Positions 55,431 through 63,890 of a stretch of DNA of 64,000 nt are shown in pieces. The notes below the pieces were generated by a model, which was not told the DNA's origin, did no database searches, and saw only the letters and a list, made by a program, of their open reading frames with translations. Numbering within the stretch: the first letter of the stretch is position 1; the number at the start of each line of letters is the position of its first letter. Location of the stretch: NCBI RefSeq assembly GCF_001412575.1, contig NZ_CP011834.1, positions 2,790,001 through 2,854,000 of the forward strand, in the 5' to 3' direction. The stretch comes from Limnohabitans sp. 103DPR2. Lineage in GTDB: Bacteria > Pseudomonadota > Gammaproteobacteria > Burkholderiales > Burkholderiaceae_C. Position numbers and translations under genes: made by a program.

Positions 55431-56359
55431 GCAGCCACCTCGGTTCTTTCAGCAACGCGCATGATGGCGCTGCGTGCACGCGGATTGGCTGACACCTCCG
55501 CTTCACTTGGGCGAATGCGTTCCAAGGATTTCAACTTCATAGCCTGAGGCACTGCAAAAGGTGCGCGGCGGTCATAGACTTCTTTGGAGTGCTTCGCAAT
55601 GAATTGCTTCACGATCCGATCTTCCAAAGAATGAAAACTGATCACCACCAAACGGCCACCTGGCTTGAGAACATCCAGGCTGGCTTCTAGCGCTTGTTCA
55701 AGCTCCTCAAGCTCGGCGTTGATGAAAATCCGAAGAGCCTGAAATGTCCGCGTTGCAGGGTCCTTGCCCGGCTCGCGGGTTTTGACCGTGTTAGCCACGA
55801 TCCCGGCCAAATCGGCGGTGGATGAAATTGGGCCCCGCTCTTGTCTGCGAGCCACAATCGCCTTTGCAATCGGAAAAGCAAACCGTTCTTCGCCATAGTC
55901 ACGCACAACCTCCGTGATCTGATCCACACTGGCAGTGGCCAGCCACTCGGCCACACTATGACCGCGCGTGGTGTCCATGCGCATGTCTAAGGGACCATCG
56001 AAACGAAAAGAAAAACCCCTGTCGGGGTTGTCAATTTGGGGGGAGCTGATCCCCAGGTCCATCAACACACCGGCAATGCTGCCTGCGGGCAATTCGCCGA
56101 GGTTGCGAAAACCTTCATGTCGAATGGAGAAACGTGCATCCTTGATGCTGGCAGCTTCAGCAATGGCTTCGACATCTTTGTCAAAAGCAATCAAGGCCGC
56201 ACCTACTGGCAGACGCGACAATATCAAACGTGAATGACCACCACGACCAAAGGTTGCATCCACATAAACATTTTTTTCGGCGGTTTCGCCTGCATTGCCT
56301 AACAATGCATCAACCGCTTCAGTGAGCAAGACGGTGGTGTGTTGCCAAGTAGTTGTCAC
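55427..56359 (-). CDS. rsmH: 16S rRNA (cytosine1402-N4)-methyltransferase
   Basis: A 310-residue SAM methyltransferase (MraW) that methylates C1402 in the ribosomal P site. The SAM motif is [16 protein letters not shown] near residue 30, and [22 protein letters not shown] and [16 protein letters not shown] are diagnostic. I chose a GTG start at 56359 ([12 protein letters not shown]), seven bases after the mraZ stop. An ATG-initiated frame beginning at 56497 overlaps mraZ and carries unrelated residues. Confidence 0.95.
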   Translation of the reverse strand: MTTTWQHTTVLLTEAVDALLGNAGETAEKNVYVDATFGRGGHSRLILSRLPVGAALIAFDKDVEAIAEAASIKDARFSIRHEGFRNLGELPAGSIAGVLMDLGISSPQIDNPDRGFSFRFDGPLDMRMDTTRGHSVAEWLATASVDQITEVVRDYGEERFAFPIAKAIVARRQERGPISSTADLAGIVANTVKTREPGKDPATRTFQALRIFINAELEELEQALEASLDVLKPGGRLVVISFHSLEDRIVKQFIAKHSKEVYDRRAPFAVPQAMKLKSLERIRPSEAEVSANPRARSAIMRVAERTEVAA

Positions 56360-56366
56360 GCAGGCC

Positions 56367-56795
56367 TCAGAACGAAAAGTCCTTAAAGACATCGGGCATG
56401 TCGCCCTGCATGGCTTTCGCCTCTTGGGAGTCGTAGGCTGTTTTGTCCCACAACTCAAAGTGATTGCCCATACCGAGCAAGATGGTGTCTTTGGCAATGC
56501 CCGCGGCAGCTCGCAACTCAGGGGAGATCAATACGCGACCAGTGCCATCCATCTCCACATCCATGGCGTTGCCCAAGAAAATACGTTTCCACCACTGCGC
56601 TTCCATGGGCAGTTGGGCAATGCGCTCACGGAATCGCTCCCACTCCGTTCTGGGGAAGACCATCAAACAGCCATGAGGGTGTTTCGTGATGGTCAATTGA
56701 CCACCCGCTGTGGCGCTCAAAACCTCGCGGTGACGCGTAGGCACCGACAGGCGGCCTTTGGCGTCCAAACTCAACGAAGATGCACCTTGAAACAC
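56367..56795 (-). CDS. mraZ: transcriptional regulator MraZ
   Basis: A 142-residue protein with two swapped-hairpin AbrB/SpoVT-like halves, each with the DAKGRL or DGTGRVL motif ([28 protein letters not shown]). It assembles as a ring and represses its own dcw promoter. The start is GTG at 56795. It is the first gene of the cluster, and its predicted binding repeats lie 42-71 bases upstream of the start. Confidence 0.95.
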   Translation of the reverse strand: MFQGASSLSLDAKGRLSVPTRHREVLSATAGGQLTITKHPHGCLMVFPRTEWERFRERIAQLPMEAQWWKRIFLGNAMDVEMDGTGRVLISPELRAAAGIAKDTILLGMGNHFELWDKTAYDSQEAKAMQGDMPDVFKDFSF

Positions 56796-56836
56796 TTGAT
56801 TCTCAATTCCTGGTCAATACACACGCAATTTGGGTA

Positions 56837-56892
56837 TTTCTCCCACTTAATTGCACTTTTTTGCACTGTATCAGGAATTCATCACCTCGCAA
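56837..56892 (-). promoter_or_regulatory. dcw promoter and MraZ operator
   Basis: On the minus strand three direct repeats start exactly 10 bases apart: GTGCAAAAAA (56866), GTGCAATTAA (56856) and GTGGGAGAAA (56846). This is the helical-turn spacing known for MraZ boxes. A sigma-70-like promoter, TTGCGA (56892-56887), 16 bases, TACAGT (56870-56865), overlaps the first repeat, so MraZ would occlude the -10 element. A TGGG-N7-CCCA dyad lies at the third repeat. Confidence 0.65.
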
Positions 56893-57087
56893 GGGGGTTT
56901 TCGAGTTTTTTTCAATGAAATCAAGGGCTTAGAACGCTCTTTGCATCAGAATTTAGCAGAAAAAACTGTTGAAAATTAGGCACTTAGAAGTTTGTCTGCA
57001 AGTAACTTCTGAGACTTTTCATGCGTCAAAAAAAATTGACATTTTTTTCACTTTTTTTTCTGTCCACTTTGTTTTCTTTCAATTCAA
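56893..57087. other. AT-rich intergenic region between mraZ and dksA, no gene seen
   Basis: About 195 bases without a credible ORF, very rich in A and T runs. A second promoter-like pair, TTGACG (57029-57024), 17 bases, GTTACT (57006-57001), points toward mraZ on the minus strand but would leave a leader of about 200 bases and is weaker than the one at 56865-56892. Confidence 0.35.
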
Positions 57088-57115
57088 GAAAAAAGGCTCC
57101 TGATGGAGCCTTTTT
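57088..57115. terminator. dksA bidirectional terminator
   Basis: AAAAAGGCTCC, loop TGAT, GGAGCCTTTTT lies 22-48 bases after the dksA stop. The stem is flanked by A and T runs, so it can act on both strands; dksA is the natural client on the minus strand. Confidence 0.85.
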
Positions 57116-57137
57116 GAAATGAAAAGAAAATGCCTTA

Positions 57138-58490
57138 TCAATCGCCAAACATTTTCTGTTTGAGTTCGCGGCGTTGCTGAGCTTCCAAGGACAAATTGGC
57201 TGTGGGGCGCGCCAACAAACGGCCCACACCAATGGGTTCGCCTGTTTCATCGCAATAACCGTAATCGCCCGCATCAATGCGTTGAATGGATTGCTCGATT
57301 TTCTTCAAAAGCTTGCGTTCACGATCGCGCGTACGCAACTCCAGCGCATGTTCTTCTTCAATGGTGGCGCGGTCAGCGGGATCGGGCACCACCACGGTGT
57401 CTTCACGCAAATGCTCAGTGGTTTCGCCAGCGTTCGCCAAGATGCCTTGCTTTAAAGCCACCAATTTGAGGCGGAAAAATGCCATTTGCGCATCGTTCAT
57501 GTAGTCGTTGTCGGACATGGCCATGACCTCTGCGTCGGTGAGTTGATCAGGCGTCTTCTTTTTCCAGTTATTGGCCAACTTAGGGTCTTTTTTAACGGCA
57601 ACAAAGGGGGGAGGTGTGAGAACTTGTGAAGGCATGTTTTGGAGATAACTGGCTTTTGCAGCCGTAGAAGCCACCGATTGGGCCATCGATGGCACTGTAA
57701 TTTGGGCAAGTCGCGCTGAAGGACGAACCGCACGTGCGGGTACATCACCCGTTGCCACAGGTGCAGCAACGGGTGCTGCAGGCGGAGTGACAACTTTTTC
57801 AGCTTTTGCAGGCTTGGCTGGCTTTTCTGCTTTGGCAGGGGCAACAGGCTTGGCGACGGGTTTCGTGACAGGTTTAGTGACGGGTTTGGTTTCTGTCTTG
57901 GCGACCGGTTTGGCTGAGGCTTTTTCAGGCGCTTTGCTTGCACCTTTGGGTGCGACTTTGGCCGGTGCTTTGACTGGCGCTTTGGCGGCTGCAGATGGCT
58001 TGGCCGTTGGCTTGGCAGCCACTTTGGCGGCTGCTTTTGGCGCAACTTTCGGTGTGGGCTTGGCAACTGTTTTGGCCGCACTTTTCACCACGGGTTTTGC
58101 AGCAGGTTTGGCCTTTACAACAGGCTTGGCAGCGGGCTTGGCAACCACTTTAGCGCTGGCTTTGACATTGGCTTTAACAGGGACTTTGACAGGCGTCTTA
58201 GACGCTGTTTTGGCCTTGGTTTGAACCACAGGCTTGGCAGAAGCTTTGTTGGTTTTGGTCACGGGTTTGGTTGCAGGTTTGGCTGCAGGCTTGGCCGACG
58301 CTTTAGGCGCAGCCTTCTTCACAACAGGTTTGCCCTTGGCCACGGCTTTGGTGACAGCAGTCTTGACTGCTTTCGCAGGCGCGGGTTTGCTCAGTTTATT
58401 GGCCGGTGCAGCCGATTTGGCTTTGGCACTCGCTGCTGTACTGGTTTTTTTCACTGCGGTTTTTGAGCTCGTTTTAAGGGGCTTTTTCAC
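57138..58490 (-). CDS. dksA: RNA polymerase-binding transcription factor DksA with long Lys/Ala/Pro-rich extension
   Basis: A 450-residue protein, about three times the usual length (E. coli 151). Residues 1-265 are low-complexity AKPVAKPA-type repeats, very basic and probably disordered. The DksA core is about 330-450. The coiled-coil tip DPADRAT keeps the D-x-x-D-x-A pattern that reaches the polymerase active site. The zinc finger is degenerate: YCDETGEPIG then ARPTANLSLEAQ keeps one Cys, as in zinc-free DksA types. The GTG start at 58490 has AGGA upstream. DksA with ppGpp controls rRNA and amino-acid promoters; the tail suggests added DNA or RNA binding. A fusion artefact is unlikely because the frame is continuous. 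Confidence 0.88.
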   Translation of the reverse strand: MKKPLKTSSKTAVKKTSTAASAKAKSAAPANKLSKPAPAKAVKTAVTKAVAKGKPVVKKAAPKASAKPAAKPATKPVTKTNKASAKPVVQTKAKTASKTPVKVPVKANVKASAKVVAKPAAKPVVKAKPAAKPVVKSAAKTVAKPTPKVAPKAAAKVAAKPTAKPSAAAKAPVKAPAKVAPKGASKAPEKASAKPVAKTETKPVTKPVTKPVAKPVAPAKAEKPAKPAKAEKVVTPPAAPVAAPVATGDVPARAVRPSARLAQITVPSMAQSVASTAAKASYLQNMPSQVLTPPPFVAVKKDPKLANNWKKKTPDQLTDAEVMAMSDNDYMNDAQMAFFRLKLVALKQGILANAGETTEHLREDTVVVPDPADRATIEEEHALELRTRDRERKLLKKIEQSIQRIDAGDYGYCDETGEPIGVGRLLARPTANLSLEAQQRRELKQKMFGD

Positions 58491-58502
58491 GTCCTGTCTC
58501 CT

Positions 58503-58550
58503 AGCCGTGGCGGCTTACGTGCCCCTCAAGGCACCAGCCATTTGCAAATG
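58503..58550 (-). other. dksA leader with three inverted repeats
   Basis: In 48 bases upstream of the dksA ribosome site there are three dyads: AGCCG-TGG-CGGCT (58503-58515), GTGCC-CCTCAA-GGCAC (58519-58534) and the perfect 12-base palindrome CATTTGCAAATG (58539-58550). With a start point near 58545, the first two would be hairpins in the mRNA leader. Confidence 0.5.
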
Positions 58551-58551
58551 A

Positions 58552-58579
58552 ATTGTGGTCATCGGCTCATTTGCGTCAA
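58552..58579 (-). promoter_or_regulatory. candidate dksA promoter
   Basis: Minus strand TTGACG (58579-58574), 16 bases, CACAAT (58557-58552): 5 of 6 and 4 of 6 consensus matches. It lies about 62 bases before the GTG start, with the palindrome CATTTGCAAATG at the expected transcription start. Confidence 0.5.
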
Positions 58580-58684
58580 AACCCATATTTTTCGACCTTC
58601 TGGGCGCATCGGAACCCCAATTAAGGGACCCCGTCAGGGCGCAGATTGTAGCGACTGAAAGCCCTCAAAACGCTTTCTGGAAAA

Positions 58685-59779
58685 CTAAACCAAGCATTGC
58701 TCCAAACCTTGCAACAAAATGTCTTTGGGCAGGTCAATGCCAATGAACACCATTTTGCTGACTTTGGGCTCGTTTTCAGCCCAAAGTGGTCCCAAATCGC
58801 TGCCCATCAGCTGGTGAACGCCTTGGAAAATAACTTTCCGCTCGGTGCCCTTCATGTTCAAAACACCCTTGTAACGCAGCATGCGGGGACCGTAAACATT
58901 CACGATGGCGCCCAAAAAGTCTTCCAACTTGGCGGGCTCAAAAGCTTTGTCTGATTTGAAGACAAAGCTCTTCACATCATCGTCAAAGTGATGGTGGTGG
59001 CCATGCCCCTCCCCTTGATGCGAGGGGTGATTGCAGTGCTCGCCATGTTCGTGGTCATGATGATCATGGTGCTCATGGCCATGATCGTGCCCGCAATGCT
59101 CATCGTGCACATGCGGCGCTTCTTCTTTCAAAAAGTCAGGATCAATGTCCAATTTGGCATTCAAGTTGAAACCACGCAAATCAAACACTTCTGCCAATGA
59201 CACCTCACCAAAATGCACCACCTTCTGAGGCGCACGCGGATTCATGTGGGCCAAACGGTGTTGCAAAGCCTCGAGTTCAGACTTTGAAACCAAATCAGCC
59301 TTGCTGATGAAAATTTGATCGGCAAAACCCACTTGCCGGCGCGCTTCCTGGCGATCGTTCAATTGCTGCGCCGCATGCTTGGCATCCACCAAGGTCAGGA
59401 TCGAGTCCAACAAAAAGCTTTCCGCAATCTCATCGTCCATGAAAAACGTTTGCGCCACAGGTCCAGGATCAGCCAGCCCCGTGGTCTCAATCACCACGCG
59501 CTCAAAGTCGAGCTCACCCTTGCGCTTTTGAGCCGCCAATGTCTGCAACGTCGTCCGCAAATCTTCCCGAATCGTGCAGCAAATGCACCCATTGCTCATT
59601 TGAATGATTTGCTCATTCGTGTCCGACACCAGAATGTCGTTGTCAATGTTCTCTTCGCCAAACTCATTCTCAATGATGGCAATCTTCTGGCCATGCGCCT
59701 CCGTCAACACCCGCTTGAGCAGCGTCGTCTTACCCGAACCCAAAAAGCCCGTCAGGATGGTTGCAGGAATCAAAGCCAT
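58685..59779 (-). CDS. CobW/COG0523-family GTPase, probable metal chaperone
   Basis: A 364-residue G3E GTPase. The P-loop is GFLGSGKTT at residues 11-19, the family metal motif GCICC (C65-x-C67-C68) follows, and the CobW C-terminal domain occupies about 265-360. A His/Asp/Glu/Cys-rich loop near 235-285 (HVHDEHCGHDHGHEHHDHH and more) is typical of zinc-handling members such as ZagA/YeiR. It probably delivers or stores zinc; no target gene is adjacent. ATG 59779 is preferred over 59941, which adds unrelated residues. A 198-base gap without a gene separates it from the methyltransferase. Confidence 0.88.
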   Translation of the reverse strand: MALIPATILTGFLGSGKTTLLKRVLTEAHGQKIAIIENEFGEENIDNDILVSDTNEQIIQMSNGCICCTIREDLRTTLQTLAAQKRKGELDFERVVIETTGLADPGPVAQTFFMDDEIAESFLLDSILTLVDAKHAAQQLNDRQEARRQVGFADQIFISKADLVSKSELEALQHRLAHMNPRAPQKVVHFGEVSLAEVFDLRGFNLNAKLDIDPDFLKEEAPHVHDEHCGHDHGHEHHDHHDHEHGEHCNHPSHQGEGHGHHHHFDDDVKSFVFKSDKAFEPAKLEDFLGAIVNVYGPRMLRYKGVLNMKGTERKVIFQGVHQLMGSDLGPLWAENEPKVSKMVFIGIDLPKDILLQGLEQCLV

Positions 59780-59977
59780 GGAAATACTCCGAGAGACAGA
59801 AAACAAAAGAGGACTGAAGTGTACCCACCCCAGAAAAAACTCAGCAGAAAGAGGTTGGAATCGGCTACCAATGGTCATTCCTGGGCAAGGATGACTTGTG
59901 CGGGTAACGATTTCTGGTACCCCAGTATGAGGCACCCGCACAAGGCGTCATTGTCCAGGAAGCGTGTGAAGTGAAGT

Positions 59978-61162
59978 TCAAATCTTCTTAACCACCACTA
60001 AGCCCTTAAGGTACTCCCCCTCAGGAAAATAAACAGTCATAGGATGGTCCGGCGCCCCTTGCAGCCGCTCACTGATGTACCCATCCACCCCTGCATCCGT
60101 CCCCGCAGACGCCACAATCTTGTGAAACAAATCGGCGCTGATCCCACCCGAGCAAGAGTAAGTGAACAACTCCCCCCCCGGTGCCAACAACTTAAACGCC
60201 AAGCGATTGATGTCTTTGTACGCCCGCGCAGCCCGATCGGCATGCGCTGCAGTCGGCGCAAACTTAGGCGGATCCAGCACGATGGCATCAAACTGCACAC
60301 CTTGTTCAATGAAAGACCGCAGCGACGCATTGACATCCGCATCCATGAACGTGGTGCGCGACAACTCAAAACCATTCAGCAACACATTTGCCTTGGCCTT
60401 TTCCAAAGCAGGCCCCGACGAATCAATCGACGTTACATGGACTGCGCCACCCGCCAAAGCCGCCACACTGAACCCACCCGTGTAGCAATAGCAGTTGAGC
60501 ACACTTTGAAACTTGCGAAACAGCGTGTGTTGGTAAAAGCGATAACGACTGTCGCGTTGGTCCAAATAAAAACCCGTCTTGTGGCCTTCGGCAATGTTCA
60601 GCAACAGCTGCCACTGATGCTCTTGCAGCGTGATCTCTGTGGGCCCCTCCCCGCGCAGCCAACCCGTCACCTCAGGCAAACCTTCGAGTGAACGCACATT
60701 GGCGTCTGAGCGTTCGTAAAGCTTGGTCAAGCCTGTGGCTTTGAGCAGCGCATCGGCCATCACATCCTTGAAACGCTCCGTGCCGCAAGAGGTAAATTGC
60801 GCCACCAAAGTGTCGTCATAGCGGTCAACCACCAAACCAGGCAGTCCATCAGACTCACCATGCACCAATCGCATCCCATTGCTTTGAATGTCAAACAAAC
60901 TGCGCGCTTGCACCGATTTGTGAATCAGCCCTTCGATGAAGGCTGCATTAATGCGCTGCGCTTCATCAAAACTCCAAACCCTTGCGCGAATGCGCGAGGT
61001 GGGGCTGAAAGCCGCCCACGCCAAAAACACACCTTCATGTGACTCCACGCGCACGGTTTCACCGGCATCGGCGCTGCCCTTGGCAATGGCCGATTCAAAA
61101 ATCCAGGGGTGTTGGCGTTGCAAAGAGCGCTCTTTGCCAGCTTTGAGTCGAATCGTTTTCAT
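59978..61162 (-). CDS. rlmI: class I SAM-dependent rRNA methyltransferase (RlmI-like)
   Basis: A 394-residue methyltransferase of the RlmI/RlmK type. It has an N-terminal PUA-like domain (LKAGKERSLQRQHPWIFESAI) and a SAM motif VLNCYCYTGGFSVAALAGGA near residue 225. The catalytic DPPKFAP and YSCSGGI motifs follow, as in m5C-type rRNA enzymes. RlmI modifies C1962 of 23S rRNA in E. coli (396 residues). The start is ATG 61162 (MKTIRLKAG); a longer frame to 61192 is not supported. Confidence 0.88.
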   Translation of the reverse strand: MKTIRLKAGKERSLQRQHPWIFESAIAKGSADAGETVRVESHEGVFLAWAAFSPTSRIRARVWSFDEAQRINAAFIEGLIHKSVQARSLFDIQSNGMRLVHGESDGLPGLVVDRYDDTLVAQFTSCGTERFKDVMADALLKATGLTKLYERSDANVRSLEGLPEVTGWLRGEGPTEITLQEHQWQLLLNIAEGHKTGFYLDQRDSRYRFYQHTLFRKFQSVLNCYCYTGGFSVAALAGGAVHVTSIDSSGPALEKAKANVLLNGFELSRTTFMDADVNASLRSFIEQGVQFDAIVLDPPKFAPTAAHADRAARAYKDINRLAFKLLAPGGELFTYSCSGGISADLFHKIVASAGTDAGVDGYISERLQGAPDHPMTVYFPEGEYLKGLVVVKKI

Positions 61163-61213
61163 ACTGCCATTGTCCCACTCTCGGTGGTTCAAAACAGATG
61201 CTGGTGCCGCCGA

Positions 61214-62191
61214 TTATTTTTTCTCTTTGTTGCCAGCACCGCGCTTAGCGCGTGGGTGCGCCGCGTCATAAGCCTTGGCCAAATGCTGAAAGTCCAAACG
61301 TGTGTAGACCTGCGTGGTGCTGATGTTGGCATGGCCCAGCAGCTCTTGCACCGCGCGCAAATCGCTGCTCGACTGCAGCACATGGCTGGCAAACGAATGC
61401 CGCAACATGTGGGGGTGCACGGGGGTGGCCAAGCCCGCCAACAAACTGCGGCGCTTAAGGCGCTGCCAAACCGACTGCGCTGTGAGTCGCGTGCCATGCT
61501 TGCCCGGAAACAGCGCCAGCGCTGCGTCCGACAAACCGGGCACCGATTGCGTCATCATGCCCATGGCTTGGCTGCGCAAGGGCAACCAGTTTTCTAGCGC
61601 CTTGATGGCCGCTTGCCCCAAAGGCACCGTTCTGCGCTTGCCGCCCTTGCCCTGCACCATCACTTCGGCACCTTGCAAGTCAATCCAGCCGCGGCCCTTG
61701 TTGGAAGCTTCCGTACTGGCCACCACATCCAAACCCGTGAGCTCAGCCACACGCAAGCCACAGCCGTACAACAGCTCCACCATGGCGGCATCCCGCGCTT
61801 CTAACCAAGGATCGTCTGCTTCTTCGGTGTGCTCGGCCAACTGCACGGCTTCGTCCACCCCCAAGGCTTTGGGCAATGGCTTGGCCACTTTGGGCGCGCG
61901 CACGCCTTCTACGGGGTTGTGCGAAATAAGGCTTTCGCGCGCCAGCCAATGGTAGAAGCCGCGCCAGCCTGACAAGATGAGGGCAATGCCGCGGCCCGTG
62001 CGGCCGCCGCTGTGCATTTGCGCCACCCACCGGCGCACATGCAGGGTTTGAACTTGTGCCAAATCGACGTTGGCGGCCTGCGCCAACTCAGTCAGTTTTT
62101 GCAGGTCTAAGGCATACAGCGTCGTGGTTCGCTCGGCCAGGCGTTTTTCAAAACGCACATGGTCGAGGTAACGAGCAACGCGCTCGTCCAT
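61214..62191 (-). CDS. xerC: tyrosine recombinase XerC
   Basis: A 325-residue site-specific recombinase that, with XerD, resolves chromosome dimers at dif. The SAM-like N-terminal core-binding domain is about 1-90 and the catalytic domain 110-310. The catalytic residues are Arg in YGCGLRVAELTGL, Lys near GKGGKRRTVPL, HxxR in HPHMLRHSFASH, His in LGHANISTTQVY and nucleophile Tyr in QVYTRLD. It follows the DUF484 gene by ten bases, downstream of dapF, as in the dapF-DUF484-xerC arrangement of proteobacteria. The C-terminal tail is Lys-rich. Confidence 0.96.
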   Translation of the reverse strand: MDERVARYLDHVRFEKRLAERTTTLYALDLQKLTELAQAANVDLAQVQTLHVRRWVAQMHSGGRTGRGIALILSGWRGFYHWLARESLISHNPVEGVRAPKVAKPLPKALGVDEAVQLAEHTEEADDPWLEARDAAMVELLYGCGLRVAELTGLDVVASTEASNKGRGWIDLQGAEVMVQGKGGKRRTVPLGQAAIKALENWLPLRSQAMGMMTQSVPGLSDAALALFPGKHGTRLTAQSVWQRLKRRSLLAGLATPVHPHMLRHSFASHVLQSSSDLRAVQELLGHANISTTQVYTRLDFQHLAKAYDAAHPRAKRGAGNKEKK

Positions 62192-62201
62192 GCTTTAAAC
62201 C

Positions 62202-62897
62202 TCAGTCTTTCGTGGGCAACAAAGCCGACAGTGCCGCACTGCACAACTCTCCCAAGTGCTCCAGGAAGTCTGTGCCCATGCCACTGTGAAAGCGTTGTGC
62301 ATCGGGCGAAGCCAACACCAACAAACCAAACGGCGCTTGGTCTTTGCTCAAACGCAAGGGCAACAAAGCCACCGATGCCGCTTGTGCGGGCTCTTGTAAC
62401 CACTGCACAGCTTCCACACCCGAGCTTGCACCGACAAATGGCGCTGTAAAACTGGCGGCAGCTTGCTTAACTTCATCGCTCACACTTTGGCTGTACGCTG
62501 CATTCGCAAAGGCTTCTGACACCCCCCACAAACGCACGCCGACTTGCGGCACTTGAAATCGCGCTTCAATGTTTTTCAAAGCAGAGGGCACACGCTCAGC
62601 CGCAGGCGTCTGCAACAACTCACAAGCCCACTTTTGCAGTTTCTCGGTGATGATCATGTTTTCGTTGCCATGGCGAATCATCTCCATGATGCGCATTTCC
62701 AGTGCACGAATTTTGTCTCGCAGCATTTGCGCTTGTCGCTCTTGCAAGCTCACCGAACGGTGGTTGTCGGGGCTGAGCAATTGCACAGAGGCGAGCAACT
62801 GCGCATGACGCTCAAAAAAATCAGGCGTGTTGGCCAAAAAATCAGCGATGTCATCTTCGGTGATGGGGTTCATCGGATTGATAGAGGTGGGGGTCAT
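62202..62897 (-). CDS. DUF484 family protein
   Basis: A 231-residue protein of the DUF484 (GAF-like) family found between dapF and xerC. The N-terminus ITEDDIADFLANTPDFFERHAQLL is characteristic. A coiled coil follows (SLQERQAQMLRDKIRALEMRIMEM), then a GAF-like domain (residues 90-225). The function is unknown; the linkage to xerC suggests a role in chromosome processing or cell division. The start at 62897 is used; 62873 is an alternative. Confidence 0.85.
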   Translation of the reverse strand: MTPTSINPMNPITEDDIADFLANTPDFFERHAQLLASVQLLSPDNHRSVSLQERQAQMLRDKIRALEMRIMEMIRHGNENMIITEKLQKWACELLQTPAAERVPSALKNIEARFQVPQVGVRLWGVSEAFANAAYSQSVSDEVKQAAASFTAPFVGASSGVEAVQWLQEPAQAASVALLPLRLSKDQAPFGLLVLASPDAQRFHSGMGTDFLEHLGELCSAALSALLPTKD

Positions 62898-62911
62898 GCC
62901 TGTCTTTCAAA

Positions 62912-63802
62912 TCAAGGTAAGTTGGGAACGTCAATCTCGCCTTCAAACACCGATGTGGCAGGGCCTGTCATGAAGACGGCTTGCGACAGATCGTTTTTGG
63001 CAAGGCCCTGCCATTCAATGGTGAGGGTACCGCCATGGGTTTGCACGTCCACTTTGGGGTTGAGCAGGCCCATGCGAATACCGGCCACCACGGCGGCGCA
63101 AGCGCCTGTGCCGCAGGCCAAAGTTTCGCCGGCGCCGCGTTCAAATACGCGCAAGCGCACGGCATCGCGGCTCACAATTTGCATGAAGCCTGCATTGACG
63201 CGATTGGGAAAGGAAGGGTGGTGTTCAATCAAGGGGCCATGGGTGAGAACGGGCGCGGTGTCCACGTTGTCGACCACCTGAACGGCATGTGGATTGCCCA
63301 TCGAGACCACGGCCACATGCGCTTCAGCGTCTGTCTTCGCAGCTTTCAACGGCAATTGCCAAACTTCGCAGCCATTGACCAGCGCGTGCTTCAAACCATC
63401 TGCTTTGAACGGCACTTTGAGCAAATCCAGTATGGGCGCACCCATGTTGACGGTGACGCGGCCATCGGCGTTCATTTGCAATTCAATTTCGCCTTGCTGA
63501 ACTTTCACACGAACGCGGTCTTTGGAGGTCAGGCCTTTGTCGCGCACATAACGCACGAAACAACGCGCGCCATTGCCGCAGTGCTCCACCTCGCCGCCAT
63601 CGGCGTTGTGAATCACATATTCAAAATCCAGGGTGTCGTTGGGTGCGGGGCGCACCGTCAGAATTTGATCGGCGCCCACCCCAAAATGACGGTCGGCCAA
63701 GAAACGGTATTGGGCCGTGCTGAGATTGAAGCGCGCACGGGTTTCATCGAGCACCACAAAATCGTTGCCCGCACCCTGCATTTTTGTAAAGCGAATTCGC
63801 AT
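62912..63802 (-). CDS. dapF: diaminopimelate epimerase
   Basis: A 296-residue PLP-independent racemase that converts LL- to meso-diaminopimelate. [20 protein letters not shown] is the N-terminus, and the catalytic Cys pair lies in [14 protein letters not shown] and [13 protein letters not shown]. The product is the substrate of MurE at 51839. ATG 63802 matches the family; an in-frame start at 63892 adds 30 unrelated residues. It is divergent from the Nudix gene. Confidence 0.96.
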   Translation of the reverse strand: MRIRFTKMQGAGNDFVVLDETRARFNLSTAQYRFLADRHFGVGADQILTVRPAPNDTLDFEYVIHNADGGEVEHCGNGARCFVRYVRDKGLTSKDRVRVKVQQGEIELQMNADGRVTVNMGAPILDLLKVPFKADGLKHALVNGCEVWQLPLKAAKTDAEAHVAVVSMGNPHAVQVVDNVDTAPVLTHGPLIEHHPSFPNRVNAGFMQIVSRDAVRLRVFERGAGETLACGTGACAAVVAGIRMGLLNPKVDVQTHGGTLTIEWQGLAKNDLSQAVFMTGPATSVFEGEIDVPNLP

Positions 63803-63890
63803 GGCCGAATTATCGTCTGTTCGGCGCATTGTTTGAACAATGCCAGCACGCCAATGCGACAAGCCTCGCACTAGGACCGATAATCCATCC

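Noticed and set aside
57035..57065. TTGACA on the plus strand in the mraZ-dksA gap as a promoter
   Set aside because: No -10 element at a suitable distance and no plus-strand gene follows; the run of T residues makes chance matches likely.
57787..58466. Ala/Gly/Leu-rich plus-strand ORFs opposite the dksA tail
   Set aside because: They are the reverse frames of Lys/Ala/Pro repeat codons, so their hydrophobic look is a by-product.
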